Below are positions 26,176-35,994 of a DNA stretch of 64,000 bases, piece by piece; position 1 is the stretch's first letter; each line of letters begins with the position of its first letter. This DNA is from Acetobacterium paludosum (GTDB lineage: Bacteria > Bacillota > Clostridia > Eubacteriales > Eubacteriaceae). The DNA lies in contig NZ_RXYA01000003.1 in assembly GCF_008086595.1 (NCBI RefSeq), positions 256,183 to 320,182 on the forward strand, read 5' to 3'. The notes below the pieces were generated by a model. It was not told where the DNA came from. It did not search any database and saw nothing but the letters and a program-made list of their open reading frames with translations. Both the position numbers and the translations under genes were made by a program.

Positions 26176-28035
26176 TCATCCTTCTTCCACAAATTCTCTT
26201 TCCAATGCCTCCACGATCTCCGGATCATAGTGGGTGCCAACATTTCTTTTTATTTCTTCTATTGCTTCTTTTTGGCTAATTGCTTTTCGATATGATCGAT
26301 TGCTCGTCATATCATCAAACCGTTCCCCGACTGCAATAATTCGCGACAATTTTGGTGTCTCTCTTCCTTTTAATCCTTGTGGATAGCCGCTTCCATCCCA
26401 TCTTTCATGATGCCCTAAGACGATATTTGCCAAATCAACCGTGTGATCAAAGGCATTCAAAATCCGATAACCCACAACCGGGTGTAATTGCATTTCTTTC
26501 CAGGTATTATCTACCACATATTCATTCTTAGAAGCAATCTCTTTATCAAGGGCAACTTTACCAATATCATGTAGATATGCCGCTTTTGAAACCTTGATAA
26601 CCTCTTCATCGGAAAGATTCATTTTTCTGGCAATTTTTTGGCATATTTCGCTTGTTTTTCTAGCATGTCTGGCCTCAGATGGAAATTCTTCATAAAGTGT
26701 TTCTAAAATCATATTGAAAGAATCTTCTTTGTTTTGGCCCCGATCCAAAGTTTTTTTCATATACATATTTTCTTCTGCTTTTTCTAGAATATTGGCAATA
26801 TTCTCCTCCGCCTGATACTTTGTTGCATATCCCATCGATACATTTCCTTGAACGGCTTTTATTCTTTCCTTGCTAAAATCATCTTTAATCCGCTTTGAAA
26901 TTCTTTCAGCATCTTTCTTTTGAGTTTGAGGAAGTAAAATGGCAAACTCATCGCCTCCCCAGCGTGCAATAATATCATCGGCCCGGCACACTTTTGTAAA
27001 TATTTCTGAAACTTTTCTCAATAATTCATCACCAGCTTCATGTCCAAAAATATCATTTGTTAATTTTAATCCATCAACATCGCCAATAATCACTGAAATC
27101 GGAAGATTCCTTTCGGTATCCAATCGGATCAGTTCTTCCTCAAAAAATCTACGATTATATAAACCTGTCAGTGAATCATGAAAACTATTGAATTCCAGTT
27201 CTTCTCTTTTTTCTGTTTTTTCAGTTACATCTCTGAATACCACCACCGCACCGCCAACATTTCCTTCGTCATCGCTTATTGGCGCTACACTGTCTTCCAA
27301 ATGGTATTTTTCGCCATTTCTAGCAACCAACATAACATGACTATCTAATTCTTTCATCGAATTAGTATTAAAAACGGCCTTAATCGGATCAATAATAATC
27401 CCCTCTTTTTTTTCGTGAATTAAAACAAAAACCTCTTTATAATGCTTACCTACTGCCTCTTCTGCACTCCATCCCGTCATTTTCTCGGCGGTGCTGTTTA
27501 ACATTTCAATGATTCCCTTTCGATCGACCACCATTACCCCATCGCCAATTGAAAGCAAGGTTTTTAAATATTTTTCTCTATTTCTTTCCGAAACACTTCG
27601 GATATATGTACCAACTCCAAAGTTTCCATTCAATAAATCGACTGGAAATTTAGTCGATTTATATACATTTCCCTGCCATAGCATTTCAGCTGTCACAAAT
27701 GTTTTCGACTCCAGTACTTTCCGATCAGTTTTTCGTTCTTTTATGGCCGTCTTCTCATCAAGTATCTCAAAATCATCCAAGCCAATAATTTTTCCCGAAC
27801 TGATTCCATAAAATTTTTCCATCGCACCATTTATGAAAATATAACTTAATTCTTCATCTTTTAAGCAAACTGGGATTTCTTCTGATTCAATGAAGGTTTG
27901 AACCAACTCATTAAATCGTCGGATCTCTCGGCCTTTTTTTATTTTTGTTCTTTTTTTTATACCAAAAAAAATAAAAATGCCTAATAGAAACACACTGCTA
28001 ATGATAATGATGATTTGCAATATTGATATCTTCAT
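26176..28035 (-). CDS. Membrane-anchored PAS-PAS-GGDEF-HD-GYP protein
   Basis: A 619-residue protein with one N-terminal transmembrane helix (IIIIISSVFLLGIFIFFG, residues about 8-25), two PAS domains (about 40-150 and 155-275, the second with LLSIGDGVMVVDRKG), GGDEF (ARWGGDEFAILLP) and HD-GYP (HARKTSEI, YLHDIGKVALD, HHERWDGSGYPQGLKG). Both active sites look intact. A single gene convergent with the alcohol dehydrogenase unit. The PAS ligand is unknown. Confidence 0.92.
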   Translation of the reverse strand: MKISILQIIIIISSVFLLGIFIFFGIKKRTKIKKGREIRRFNELVQTFIESEEIPVCLKDEELSYIFINGAMEKFYGISSGKIIGLDDFEILDEKTAIKERKTDRKVLESKTFVTAEMLWQGNVYKSTKFPVDLLNGNFGVGTYIRSVSERNREKYLKTLLSIGDGVMVVDRKGIIEMLNSTAEKMTGWSAEEAVGKHYKEVFVLIHEKKEGIIIDPIKAVFNTNSMKELDSHVMLVARNGEKYHLEDSVAPISDDEGNVGGAVVVFRDVTEKTEKREELEFNSFHDSLTGLYNRRFFEEELIRLDTERNLPISVIIGDVDGLKLTNDIFGHEAGDELLRKVSEIFTKVCRADDIIARWGGDEFAILLPQTQKKDAERISKRIKDDFSKERIKAVQGNVSMGYATKYQAEENIANILEKAEENMYMKKTLDRGQNKEDSFNMILETLYEEFPSEARHARKTSEICQKIARKMNLSDEEVIKVSKAAYLHDIGKVALDKEIASKNEYVVDNTWKEMQLHPVVGYRILNAFDHTVDLANIVLGHHERWDGSGYPQGLKGRETPKLSRIIAVGERFDDMTSNRSYRKAISQKEAIEEIKRNVGTHYDPEIVEALEREFVEEG

Positions 28036-28177
28036 TGATTATACTTTCTCCAATCATTAGCTTCAAATTTATATTTTATCTGACTCTGTCATTAACTAGC
28101 CCATTATTAATTCGCAATATTTATTATATTATAAACATTTTGCTTAAAATTGTACACAATTCATACTATAATATTAT

Positions 28178-30796
28178 TCACTCCCCAAATTTGTGAAAAA
28201 ACCATGTTTTAACTAGTTGGGTCAAGACGATATATCCCATTAAAATAAATAACAGCAACAGCCAGTAAAGCGGCGGTAATGACACAAACCCCAGTGTTTG
28301 AGCTAGTGGCGAAACCGTCAGCCAGGCCGCCGCTAAAGCAATGAGAATTGAAGAAATAATCAGAGGCCAGCTGGCGCGGCTTTGAATAAATGGTATTTTA
28401 TTGGTCCGAATGACATGAATAATCAGCGTCTGAGTAAAAACAGATTCAACAAACCAACCGGTATGAAACAAAGCCGGATTATCCCAGCAGTTAAACACAT
28501 TAATCATCATGAAAAAGGTCAGATAATCGAAAACTGAACTGATCGGTCCAATACATAAAATAAATTTTTGGATTTCTCCGATTCGCCATTGACGGGGTTT
28601 CTTCATCCATTCCGGATCAACCTGATCGGTGGGGATGGTTGTCTGGGAAAAGTCATATAACAAATTATTAGTCAGTACCTGTATCGGCAGCATCGGCAGG
28701 AATGGTAAAAATGCACTGGCTCCGACTACGCTGAACATATTACCAAAATTGGAACTGGCAGCCATTCGGATATATTTAACGATGTTTCCGAATACCCGTC
28801 GGCCTTCTTTAACCCCTTGTTCCAGCACTAAAAGATTATTATCCAACAAAATGATGTCTGAGGATTCCTTGGCAATATCGACCGCATCATCCACAGAAAT
28901 TCCAACATCGGCCGCCTTTAAAGCTGGAGCATCGTTGATTCCATCTCCCATAAATCCGACAACATGGCCATTTTTCTGCAAAGCATGGATAATCTCCTCT
29001 TTATGATTTGGCGAGAGTTTTGCAAAGATGACGGTTTCATTGACTGCTTCAGCAAGTTCCGCTTCATTCATTTTTTCAATTTGAGAACCGATCAAAATCT
29101 TATCAGTGGCAAGCCCTACTTCCCTGCAGATATAGGCAGTCGTAACCTCATTGTCCCCGGTTAGAATCTTAACTCCCACATTCAAATCCTTTAAACGTTT
29201 CAATGCGTCTGGCACAGAGTTTTTTGGCGGATCAAGGAAAGATAAGAATCCCAGCAGCACAAGCTCCGATTCATCTTTAATTTCATAAACCGGCTGGTCC
29301 GAAGCATTCGGAATTTCCTTGTATGCCAGCGCAATAGCAAGAAATCCCTGCTCATTTAACTCGCCAACGATTTTCTCTGCGTTTTCTTCATATTCGGGAA
29401 GCATCGGAAAAATGTTTCCATGGATTTCCACACGGTTGCAACAATCAATAATTTTGTCCACCGAACCTTTGCAGATCAATATATTCAAACCAGTTTCGTC
29501 TTTCACAATAACCGACATCCGTTTTCGGGTAAAATCAAAAGGGATCTCATCAATCTTGTTATACTTTTCATCGGCTTGTAAAAACTCTTCCAATTCACCA
29601 TGATCGAGAATCGCTTCATCCAGGAGATTTTTCAATCCGGTATGATGATAGCTATTCAGATACCCATAATGCAAAACTCTGGAGCTTGGTTCTCCCTGTA
29701 CATTGACGTGCTTTTCAAGAATTATTTTCCCCTCTGTGATGGTTCCGGTTTTATCGGTGCATAACAAGTCCATGGCACCAAAATTTTGAATTGAATTCAA
29801 GCGCTTGACAATCACCTTTTTGCGGGACATCATCATTGCTCCCTTTGAAAGATTGACCGATACAATCATCGGCATCATCTCAGGGGTTAATCCGACTGCG
29901 ACTGCCATTGCAAAAAGAAAGGCTTCCAGCCAGTTCTGCTTGCTGATGCCATTAATCAGAAATACCACGGGTACCATAACCCCGATGAAACGGATCATCA
30001 GCCAGGTGAATCCATTGATCCCTTTATCAAAACTCGTTAACTCCTGTTCCTCTGTAATACTGGCGGCCAAAGAGCCAAAGTATGTTTTATCGCCGGTATG
30101 AATCACCACTGCCAAAGCCGTTCCGCTCACAACATTTGAACCTAAGAAGCATAAATTCTCGACTTCTAGAGGATTGCGCTGATCTTTTGACACTGGTTTT
30201 GAATTTTTCTCTATTGGTAAAGCTTCTCCCGTAAGTGCTGACTGATTGAGAAACAAGTCCTTAGCTGATAGAATGCGAATATCACCGGGGGTCATATCCC
30301 CCGCCGATAAACGAATGATATCTCCGGGAACCAACATCTTCAGCGGTATTTCTTTTTCTTCTCCATCCCGGATCACAGTTGCTTCGCTGCTGACCATTTC
30401 TTTAAGTTTTTCCGCGGTATTGTCAGCACGCATTTCCTGAAAAAAGCGAAGAACAACGCCTAAAATTACCATTGCAAAAATAACTAAAGTCGCCCGTACA
30501 TCTCCGGTCAGATATGAAATCACAGCCAAAACAGAAAGTAGGATAACTAAGGGATTTTTTAAATTATTGAAAAAATGCCTCAGAACCGATTTCTTTTTTT
30601 TTCGAGCAATCTCATTAAATCCGTATTGTTTTATTCTCAAATTGGCTTCATCCTCTTGAAGGCCTTTTAATTGCGTATCAAGTTGCCTTAAGACATCATC
30701 GTTTTCTGCTGTTGCCATTTTTAATAACTCATCTGAGAAAGTTATATTTTTTTCTTTGGAAAAACTTTCTTTGTGGTCGATTTTTTTATTTTCCAT
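28178..30796 (-). CDS. mgtA: Magnesium-transporting P-type ATPase (MgtA/MgtB type)
   Basis: An 872-residue type IIIB P-type ATPase. Phosphorylation motif DKTGTITEGK (near residue 350), TGEALPIEK actuator loop, KGSVDKI nucleotide-binding region and hinge GDGINDAPALKAADVG are seen, with about ten membrane segments and a C-terminal membrane block containing DQVDPEWMKKPRQW typical of Mg2+ importers. It uses ATP to bring Mg2+ into the cell. It is alone in its unit; the 234-bp upstream region contains a terminator-like hairpin suggesting attenuation. Confidence 0.95.
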   Translation of the reverse strand: MENKKIDHKESFSKEKNITFSDELLKMATAENDDVLRQLDTQLKGLQEDEANLRIKQYGFNEIARKKKKSVLRHFFNNLKNPLVILLSVLAVISYLTGDVRATLVIFAMVILGVVLRFFQEMRADNTAEKLKEMVSSEATVIRDGEEKEIPLKMLVPGDIIRLSAGDMTPGDIRILSAKDLFLNQSALTGEALPIEKNSKPVSKDQRNPLEVENLCFLGSNVVSGTALAVVIHTGDKTYFGSLAASITEEQELTSFDKGINGFTWLMIRFIGVMVPVVFLINGISKQNWLEAFLFAMAVAVGLTPEMMPMIVSVNLSKGAMMMSRKKVIVKRLNSIQNFGAMDLLCTDKTGTITEGKIILEKHVNVQGEPSSRVLHYGYLNSYHHTGLKNLLDEAILDHGELEEFLQADEKYNKIDEIPFDFTRKRMSVIVKDETGLNILICKGSVDKIIDCCNRVEIHGNIFPMLPEYEENAEKIVGELNEQGFLAIALAYKEIPNASDQPVYEIKDESELVLLGFLSFLDPPKNSVPDALKRLKDLNVGVKILTGDNEVTTAYICREVGLATDKILIGSQIEKMNEAELAEAVNETVIFAKLSPNHKEEIIHALQKNGHVVGFMGDGINDAPALKAADVGISVDDAVDIAKESSDIILLDNNLLVLEQGVKEGRRVFGNIVKYIRMAASSNFGNMFSVVGASAFLPFLPMLPIQVLTNNLLYDFSQTTIPTDQVDPEWMKKPRQWRIGEIQKFILCIGPISSVFDYLTFFMMINVFNCWDNPALFHTGWFVESVFTQTLIIHVIRTNKIPFIQSRASWPLIISSILIALAAAWLTVSPLAQTLGFVSLPPLYWLLLLFILMGYIVLTQLVKTWFFHKFGE

Positions 30797-30884
30797 TGAT
30801 CTAAATACCTCCAGTCCATTTTAGCATGCACTTTATAGTTGTATTACCCTTATTCCTCAAAAGCAATCAAATGGTACAAAAAAG

Positions 30885-31018
30885 AAAAACAGGCGCCGCT
30901 ATTAAAACGGCACCTGTTTTTCTTTTTAAATTTATTGATTTAGCTTAACACTTGTGATATCATTAAATTCATACGCACAAATAATATATTCTGATAAATT
31001 ACAAGCGTATCATATCAC
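30885..31018 (-). promoter_or_regulatory. Candidate attenuator leader of mgtA
   Basis: On the minus strand, the stem made of 30908-30921 and 30885-30898 (13 of 14 paired) is followed by UUUUUCUUUUUUG, a good intrinsic terminator, yet it lies 89 bp upstream of the mgtA start in a divergent gap. Further upstream, TGTGATAT/ATATCACA (30953-30960, 31011-31018) and ATACGC/GCGTAT form a second imperfect hairpin. I do not recognise an M-box. Mg2+-dependent attenuation is an inference. Confidence 0.5.
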
Positions 31019-31090
31019 ATAAAAAATGCATTGTCAATACCAAATACGTCTTTTATGTCTATCAAATATTTTACAAATGAGGTAACCAAC

Positions 31091-31600
31091 ATGTCATTTA
31101 ATCTAATGCTTTTTGATAATGCGCTTGTCCAAAAGCAAGCCGTTTCAGAAATAATGCTGTGTAACGAAATAATCGATCAATATTCGCTGGCACTAACCGA
31201 AGCATCCGCTCTTGAACTTGTTGAAACGCGTTCCTATTCCCTCGAAAATTTGGGAAGGATCGAATTTGGTGGCGGAATCATCGGAAAAATAATTATCGTA
31301 TTTTGCGACTCTCCCTATCTTTCGCAAGATAATTTTGAAGGAATTCTGCACGAACTTATTGAAATATTTTATTACTATAAAAATGAAACTCTTGATTTAA
31401 TGAGTGACGATGACCTAATCAACTATATGAAAATGTATTTTGATGGTGTTTGTCACGGCTCTCTGGACCAACTTAAATTTACCGAGCTTGACAGAATGGC
31501 ACGAAATGTCAGGTTTGGCTACAACCCAGATTATAATGAGCTGGAAGAAGCAATCAAAAAAGAAATGGAAGCGGAGGAGAAAGAAGAAAACAATGAATAG
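31091..31600 (+). CDS. DUF6323-family protein
   Basis: A 169-residue cytosolic protein beginning MSFNLMLFDNALVQKQ. It contains the segment LVETRSYSLENLGRIEFGGGIIGKI and an acidic, Glu/Lys-rich C-terminus. I associate it with DUF6323, a Firmicutes family of unknown function often found beside DUF6179, as here. ATG at 31091 is chosen over upstream starts because GAGGT lies 9 bases before it; the protein is then of normal size. It overlaps the next gene by 8 bp. Confidence 0.8.
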   Translation: MSFNLMLFDNALVQKQAVSEIMLCNEIIDQYSLALTEASALELVETRSYSLENLGRIEFGGGIIGKIIIVFCDSPYLSQDNFEGILHELIEIFYYYKNETLDLMSDDDLINYMKMYFDGVCHGSLDQLKFTELDRMARNVRFGYNPDYNELEEAIKKEMEAEEKEENNE

Positions 31601-32954
31601 TATCGATAAACACTCAAAAATTGATGAACAGAAGCTTAGTAAGGAATTTTTTTTTCAATCACTTTTACAAGAGGCTTATATCCAGGGTGAACTGAGCCAA
31701 TTAGAATCTGAACGCATCCAGGGAGAATGTCTTAAACTCTTATCCGAAAGCACTGAACGGTATACAAAAGGCCAAAGCAGCTCCGTAAGGGTGGAAACTG
31801 CCCAAAATATTATGGCTTCCAACTTATACACCATCAGTATTTATCTAAAGTCATTGCCTAATGTTTCAACAGCTATTTATCACATTATTCATGAACCCAT
31901 TGAAAAGCTCTACGAATATGGCTATGCGATCCTAAAGCGAAAAATAAACGTTGCTCATTATTTTTTTCACCTGGTTGATAAAACAAAACTCAAAACTCAA
32001 AATCATGCCTACAACATCACTATTGATGAAGGTTTTAAACCTTTTTTTGGAACCTATGAAATCAATTTTCATGCCCATGAAATTTGCTGCGACATTGACT
32101 ATCAGCTCATCCATCCCGTCACTGACTTAGCCGGTGTGGAATACATCATTCAATATTTGGAAAATTTATACTATGAAAATTTATTTTGCCAAAAATTTGA
32201 TGCCGACATCATTCACGAAGTTATGTGCGGTTATGATGAAAATTACAAAGACTTACTTGATAATCTTTGCGAACAGGTTCTTCAAAATGCTTTAGGATGT
32301 ATATTCCTAAAGAAACCGGTTCAATCTCTAGACTTAAATCTTTTGGATATTCAAAAAATAGAAAATGAGCTGCAGGGGAAAAAACAGCCGTTTATTTTTG
32401 ATCAATTACTGGCAGCAACAAATGAAATGTTTGAAGACTTGGAGATCTCAAACACCTCGGTGGAGCACTATCTTCTTTCAAACTTACCTAAAATAGCATT
32501 AAAGATTTGCACCGCACTTGAAACAAATTCCATCAAGAAAGTTTTTGTTCCGCGTTTCAATCCTCATTCGAAAACCATTGTCAAATACTACATGGGCGTT
32601 AAGATGGATGATAAAAGCTATCGGGATATTGTCAGTGAATTACTTTCCTGCCGATATTTTGAAGATAAACTGCAGATCATAAACGAGTATATTAAAACAC
32701 TTGCCGATATGGAAGATATTATCATAGCTGGTCAATTTTCCGCAGCTGAAGCATCCACAGTGTTTGATTTGCTAGACGATATTGAGGTAGCGGCTTTAAT
32801 TAAGCACAATCCCATCAATCAGGAAGTAAATGTCGTTGAATATTCAGAAGCAGAAGTTTTGATGCAGAAAAATTTAAAGCTGTATTTAGAAAACATGCCA
32901 ACCGAGCGACTCGCTAATATTCATAAAACGATGTCCACCATTGAAGTGATCTAA
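31593..32954 (+). CDS. DUF6179-family protein
   Basis: A 453-residue, mostly helical cytosolic protein starting MNSIDKHSK. No catalytic motif is recognised. A central region around FFHLVDKTKLKTQN and FFGTYEINFHAHEIC is conserved-looking; the rest is helix-rich with many Leu/Glu repeats. The ATG at 31593 overlaps the end of the DUF6323 gene by 8 bp, so the two are translationally coupled. The fixed pairing suggests a complex or shared pathway; the function is unknown. A longer in-frame start at 31440 is rejected because it would lie deep inside the first gene. Confidence 0.78.
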   Translation: MNSIDKHSKIDEQKLSKEFFFQSLLQEAYIQGELSQLESERIQGECLKLLSESTERYTKGQSSSVRVETAQNIMASNLYTISIYLKSLPNVSTAIYHIIHEPIEKLYEYGYAILKRKINVAHYFFHLVDKTKLKTQNHAYNITIDEGFKPFFGTYEINFHAHEICCDIDYQLIHPVTDLAGVEYIIQYLENLYYENLFCQKFDADIIHEVMCGYDENYKDLLDNLCEQVLQNALGCIFLKKPVQSLDLNLLDIQKIENELQGKKQPFIFDQLLAATNEMFEDLEISNTSVEHYLLSNLPKIALKICTALETNSIKKVFVPRFNPHSKTIVKYYMGVKMDDKSYRDIVSELLSCRYFEDKLQIINEYIKTLADMEDIIIAGQFSAAEASTVFDLLDDIEVAALIKHNPINQEVNVVEYSEAEVLMQKNLKLYLENMPTERLANIHKTMSTIEVI

Positions 32955-33012
32955 AGCTACCAAAGCCGAACGTCAATTACTATAGGGTCATTAGGGTCAT
33001 TGTTTCGAACAA

Positions 33013-33052
33013 AAGCGAAGCCAGAGTAAATCCTTTTACTCTGGCTTCGCTT
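33013..33052. terminator. Bidirectional terminator between converging units
   Basis: A perfect 18-bp inverted repeat (33013-33030 with 33035-33052) and a 4-base loop lie between the DUF6179 gene and the end of the polyamine operon. T-rich flanks occur on both sides. Confidence 0.8.
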
Positions 33053-33113
33053 GGTTTAATTTCTCTTGCCCTTGTTTAATCGACATCCGTCGTTCATCAG
33101 CAGGCAGTGAGCC

Positions 33114-33506
33114 CTATCGAGGCCTTTTAATATATCCCATTCCGTTAAATCGGGCAATGATTTCATCCGTTTCATCAAAAATATCCACGGTATAATTACA
33201 AATGCTTCTGGTCGAAGAGATCTCTTTGGCTTTTGCAAACAGCCACTTGCCTTGCGGCGATTTAAAATATGATATGCTTGCATTGATTCCCACGGTAACC
33301 AGTCCTTTTGTATTTGAGGCTGCTGCAAATGCATAATCTGCCAGTGTGAAAATCACCCCACCCTGAACAATATTTACGCCGTTAAGATGTACTTCTTTGA
33401 TTTCCATTTTCACTTCTGCATATCCATGATCAACTTTTACCAGTTTTATTCCCAGCGAATTGGCAAAACGATCATTTTCTATTGTCTTAATCATATCTTT
33501 ATCCAT
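33114..33506 (-). CDS. PaaI-family hotdog-fold thioesterase
   Basis: A 130-residue hotdog protein. The motif NGVNIVQGGVIFTLADYAFA carries the family N/HGG core; the normal His before GG is replaced by Gln in this copy. FDETDEIIARFNGMGYIK closes the fold. It probably hydrolyses an acyl-CoA. ATG at 33506 follows AAAGGAG; the upstream in-frame start at 33542 lacks support. It starts 46 bp after nspC and is probably the last gene of the polyamine operon, with an unclear link. Confidence 0.82.
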   Translation of the reverse strand: MDKDMIKTIENDRFANSLGIKLVKVDHGYAEVKMEIKEVHLNGVNIVQGGVIFTLADYAFAAASNTKGLVTVGINASISYFKSPQGKWLFAKAKEISSTRSICNYTVDIFDETDEIIARFNGMGYIKRPR

Positions 33507-33552
33507 ACAACAGCTCCTTTTTCGCTTACTAAATAAGCCCACCGATTATCCA

Positions 33553-34692
33553 TCAGGACAGCCGGTTTTTAAAATCTTCATATCCGAATTGCTTAACCAT
33601 TCGGATGTTTTTTGCTTCTGTAAAAATGGCAATCGATGGTAAATTCATGCCGTTGAAGGTATTGTTTTTTACCATGGAATAGATGGCCATATCGCAAAAC
33701 ACAAGTTTGTCTCCAATTTTAAGCTGGCGATCGAAAGAATAATCGCCCATAATATCTCCCGCCAGACAGGTTGCTCCACCCAGACGATAGGTAAACGGCT
33801 TTTCTCCGGCTAACCCTGCTCCGATGATTTCCGGGCGATAGGGCATTTCCAACACATCCGGCATATGACAGGCAGCAGAGGCATCTAAAATCGCATTCTT
33901 AATTCCATTATCAACAATATCCAGTACCGTCGATACCAAAAAACCGGTGTCTAAGGCCACCGCCTCACCCGGTTCAAGGTAAACTTTCACCTTGTATTTG
34001 CCCTGAATATGCTTGATGCAGGCAATCAGTTTTTCAACATCGTAATCTTTTCGGGTAATATGGTGTCCCCCGCCAAAATTAAGCCACTTCATTTGGTGGA
34101 GATAACAGCCAAACTGATCTTCCACCGCCTTCAAGGTTTCTTCCAAAGCATCGGCATTTTGCTCGCAAAGCGTGTGAAAATGAAGTCCCTCCAGGCCTTT
34201 AAGCAGTTCCGGCTTAAACTGTTTTAATGTAACCCCCATCCGGGAACCCGGTGCACAGGGATCATAAATAGCATGCTCCTGAGTTGAACACTCAGGATTG
34301 ATTCGCATCCCGCAGCTTCGTCCGGCTGCTAAGGCCTGGTCTTTATATTTCACCCATTGGTTAAATGAATTAAAAATGATATGGTCGCATAATGATAGCA
34401 TCTGATCAAATTCATTCTCCAAATAGGCGGTTGAAAAAACATGGTTTTCTTTTCCCATTTCCTCATAACCCAGACGGGCTTCAAACAAACCGCTGGCAGT
34501 TGTACCCGATAGATACTTCCCGATGAGAGGGTATAAAGAAAACATCGAAAAAGCCTTTTGCGCCAGCAATATGTGACAACCGGTCCGTCTTTGAACAGCA
34601 TCTAAAATCTCCAAATTTTTAATGAGCCGTTCTTCATCCACGATATAACAAGGGGTTGGCAGCTCAAAAAAAGCATCGTTAATTCGCATCAT
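33553..34692 (-). CDS. nspC: Carboxynorspermidine/carboxyspermidine decarboxylase
   Basis: A 379-residue PLP enzyme of the alanine-racemase (fold III) type. PLP-lysine segment LLAQKAFSM, the glycine-rich GGGHHI and the substrate region CDMAIYSMVKNNTFNG are typical of NspC. It removes CO2 from carboxy(nor)spermidine made by the gene just upstream. Its start abuts that gene's stop without a gap. It acts in the cytosol in the aspartate-semialdehyde-dependent route to spermidine or norspermidine. Confidence 0.92.
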   Translation of the reverse strand: MMRINDAFFELPTPCYIVDEERLIKNLEILDAVQRRTGCHILLAQKAFSMFSLYPLIGKYLSGTTASGLFEARLGYEEMGKENHVFSTAYLENEFDQMLSLCDHIIFNSFNQWVKYKDQALAAGRSCGMRINPECSTQEHAIYDPCAPGSRMGVTLKQFKPELLKGLEGLHFHTLCEQNADALEETLKAVEDQFGCYLHQMKWLNFGGGHHITRKDYDVEKLIACIKHIQGKYKVKVYLEPGEAVALDTGFLVSTVLDIVDNGIKNAILDASAACHMPDVLEMPYRPEIIGAGLAGEKPFTYRLGGATCLAGDIMGDYSFDRQLKIGDKLVFCDMAIYSMVKNNTFNGMNLPSIAIFTEAKNIRMVKQFGYEDFKNRLS

Positions 34693-35892
34693 CTAATCAA
34701 CGAGGTCCGGGGTGAAGCTCTCCTGCCAGGGCAGTCCCCATTTGTTCAATGCTGCCATAAACGGATCGGGATCAAATTCTTCAACGTTGTATACTCCCGG
34801 CCGGTTCCACTGTCCGGTCATCACCATCATCGTTCCGATCATGGCCGGAACACCAGTGGTATAAGAAATTGCCTGGGAACCGACTTCTTTATAACATGCC
34901 TCATGATCACAAACATTGTAGAGATAGTAGGTCTTATCCTTTCCGTCCTTTTTTCCCTGGAAAATGCAGCCGATATTTGTTTTACCCTTCGTTCTTGGCC
35001 CCAATGTCGATGGGTCAGGCAAAACGGCTGCTAAAAACTGCAGCGGCACGATTTGCCGGCCTTCGAATTCAATCGGTTTGATGGAAGTCATTCCGACGTT
35101 TTCCAGGCATTTCAAATGGGTAAGATAACTCTCTCCGAAGGTCATGAAAAAACGGATTCGTTTTATCCCTTTGATATTTAATCCCAATGATTCCAGTTCT
35201 TCATGGTGAAGCAGGTACATATCTTTTGGTCCAATCTCCGGAAAATCATAAACCCGTTTGATCTCCATGGGCTTGGTTTCAATCCACTTTCCAGCTTCCC
35301 AATAGCTGCCGTTGGCACTCACCTCGCGGATATTGATCTCCGGATTGAAGTTTGTTGCAAAGGGATAACCATGATCTCCCGCGTTGGCATCAAGGATATC
35401 AATCGTGTTGATTTCGTCAAAGTAATGCTTTTGGGCATATGCAGCAAAGACTCCGGTTACCCCCGGATCAAAACCACTCCCCAATAGAGCCGTGATTCCA
35501 GCTTTTTCAAAACGTTCCCGATAATCCCACTGCCATTTGTATTCGAATTTTGCGGTGTCCACCGGCTCATAATTGGCCGTATCCACATAATTCGTTTTCG
35601 TCGCCAGGCAGGCATCCATAATCGTTAAATCCTGATAAGGCAGGGCCAAATTTAGTACCACATCCGGCTTGAATGCTTCAATGATGGCAATCAATTCATC
35701 CACATGGTCAGCGTTTACTTGCGCCGTGGTGATTTTCGTATCACCGCCATCAAGCTTAGCTTTCAACGCATCGCATTTACTCTTTGTCCGGCTGGCAATG
35801 CATATTTCACTGAATACCTCGCTGTTCTGACAACATTTATGAATGGCGACGCTGGCAACCCCACCGCAACCAATAATTAACGCTTTTCCCAT
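34693..35892 (-). CDS. Carboxynorspermidine/carboxyspermidine dehydrogenase (saccharopine dehydrogenase-like)
   Basis: A 399-residue protein with N-terminal Rossmann motif ALIIGCGGVASVA, the segment NLALPYQDLTIMDACL and C-terminal saccharopine-dehydrogenase-like domain. The partner nspC directly downstream identifies it: reductive condensation of aspartate semialdehyde with putrescine (or diaminopropane) to carboxyspermidine (or carboxynorspermidine), using NADPH. It lies 189 bp after speB, a gap with a duplicated 12-mer and no clear promoter. Confidence 0.9.
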   Translation of the reverse strand: MGKALIIGCGGVASVAIHKCCQNSEVFSEICIASRTKSKCDALKAKLDGGDTKITTAQVNADHVDELIAIIEAFKPDVVLNLALPYQDLTIMDACLATKTNYVDTANYEPVDTAKFEYKWQWDYRERFEKAGITALLGSGFDPGVTGVFAAYAQKHYFDEINTIDILDANAGDHGYPFATNFNPEINIREVSANGSYWEAGKWIETKPMEIKRVYDFPEIGPKDMYLLHHEELESLGLNIKGIKRIRFFMTFGESYLTHLKCLENVGMTSIKPIEFEGRQIVPLQFLAAVLPDPSTLGPRTKGKTNIGCIFQGKKDGKDKTYYLYNVCDHEACYKEVGSQAISYTTGVPAMIGTMMVMTGQWNRPGVYNVEEFDPDPFMAALNKWGLPWQESFTPDLVD

Positions 35893-35953
35893 AATTTTAT
35901 CCTCCTTTATTGTTAGATTTTTACAAAACTGCCGTAGGCTTCGCTGCCAGTTT

Positions 35954-35994
35954 TACACGTTACAATTTTCGAACTGTTCGCCTACACGTTACAA
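35954..35994. repeat. Duplicated 12-mer in the speB-downstream gap
   Basis: TACACGTTACAA occurs twice in the same orientation (35954-35965 and 35983-35994) inside the 189-bp gap between speB and the carboxynorspermidine dehydrogenase gene. It could be an operator pair or a slipped duplication; unclear. Confidence 0.6.

Noticed and set aside
15307..28035. c-di-GMP (GEMM) riboswitch near the GGDEF genes
   Set aside because: I looked for the AGGGCAAACC and GACGCAAAGC cores in the intergenic gaps and did not see them.
30797..31030. M-box (Mg2+) riboswitch before mgtA
   Set aside because: The conserved M-box sequence blocks were not found; only a terminator and a second hairpin are visible.
31031..31090. 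Upstream TTG start for the DUF6323 gene
   Set aside because: No ribosome site; ATG at 31091 has GAGGT at the right spacing.
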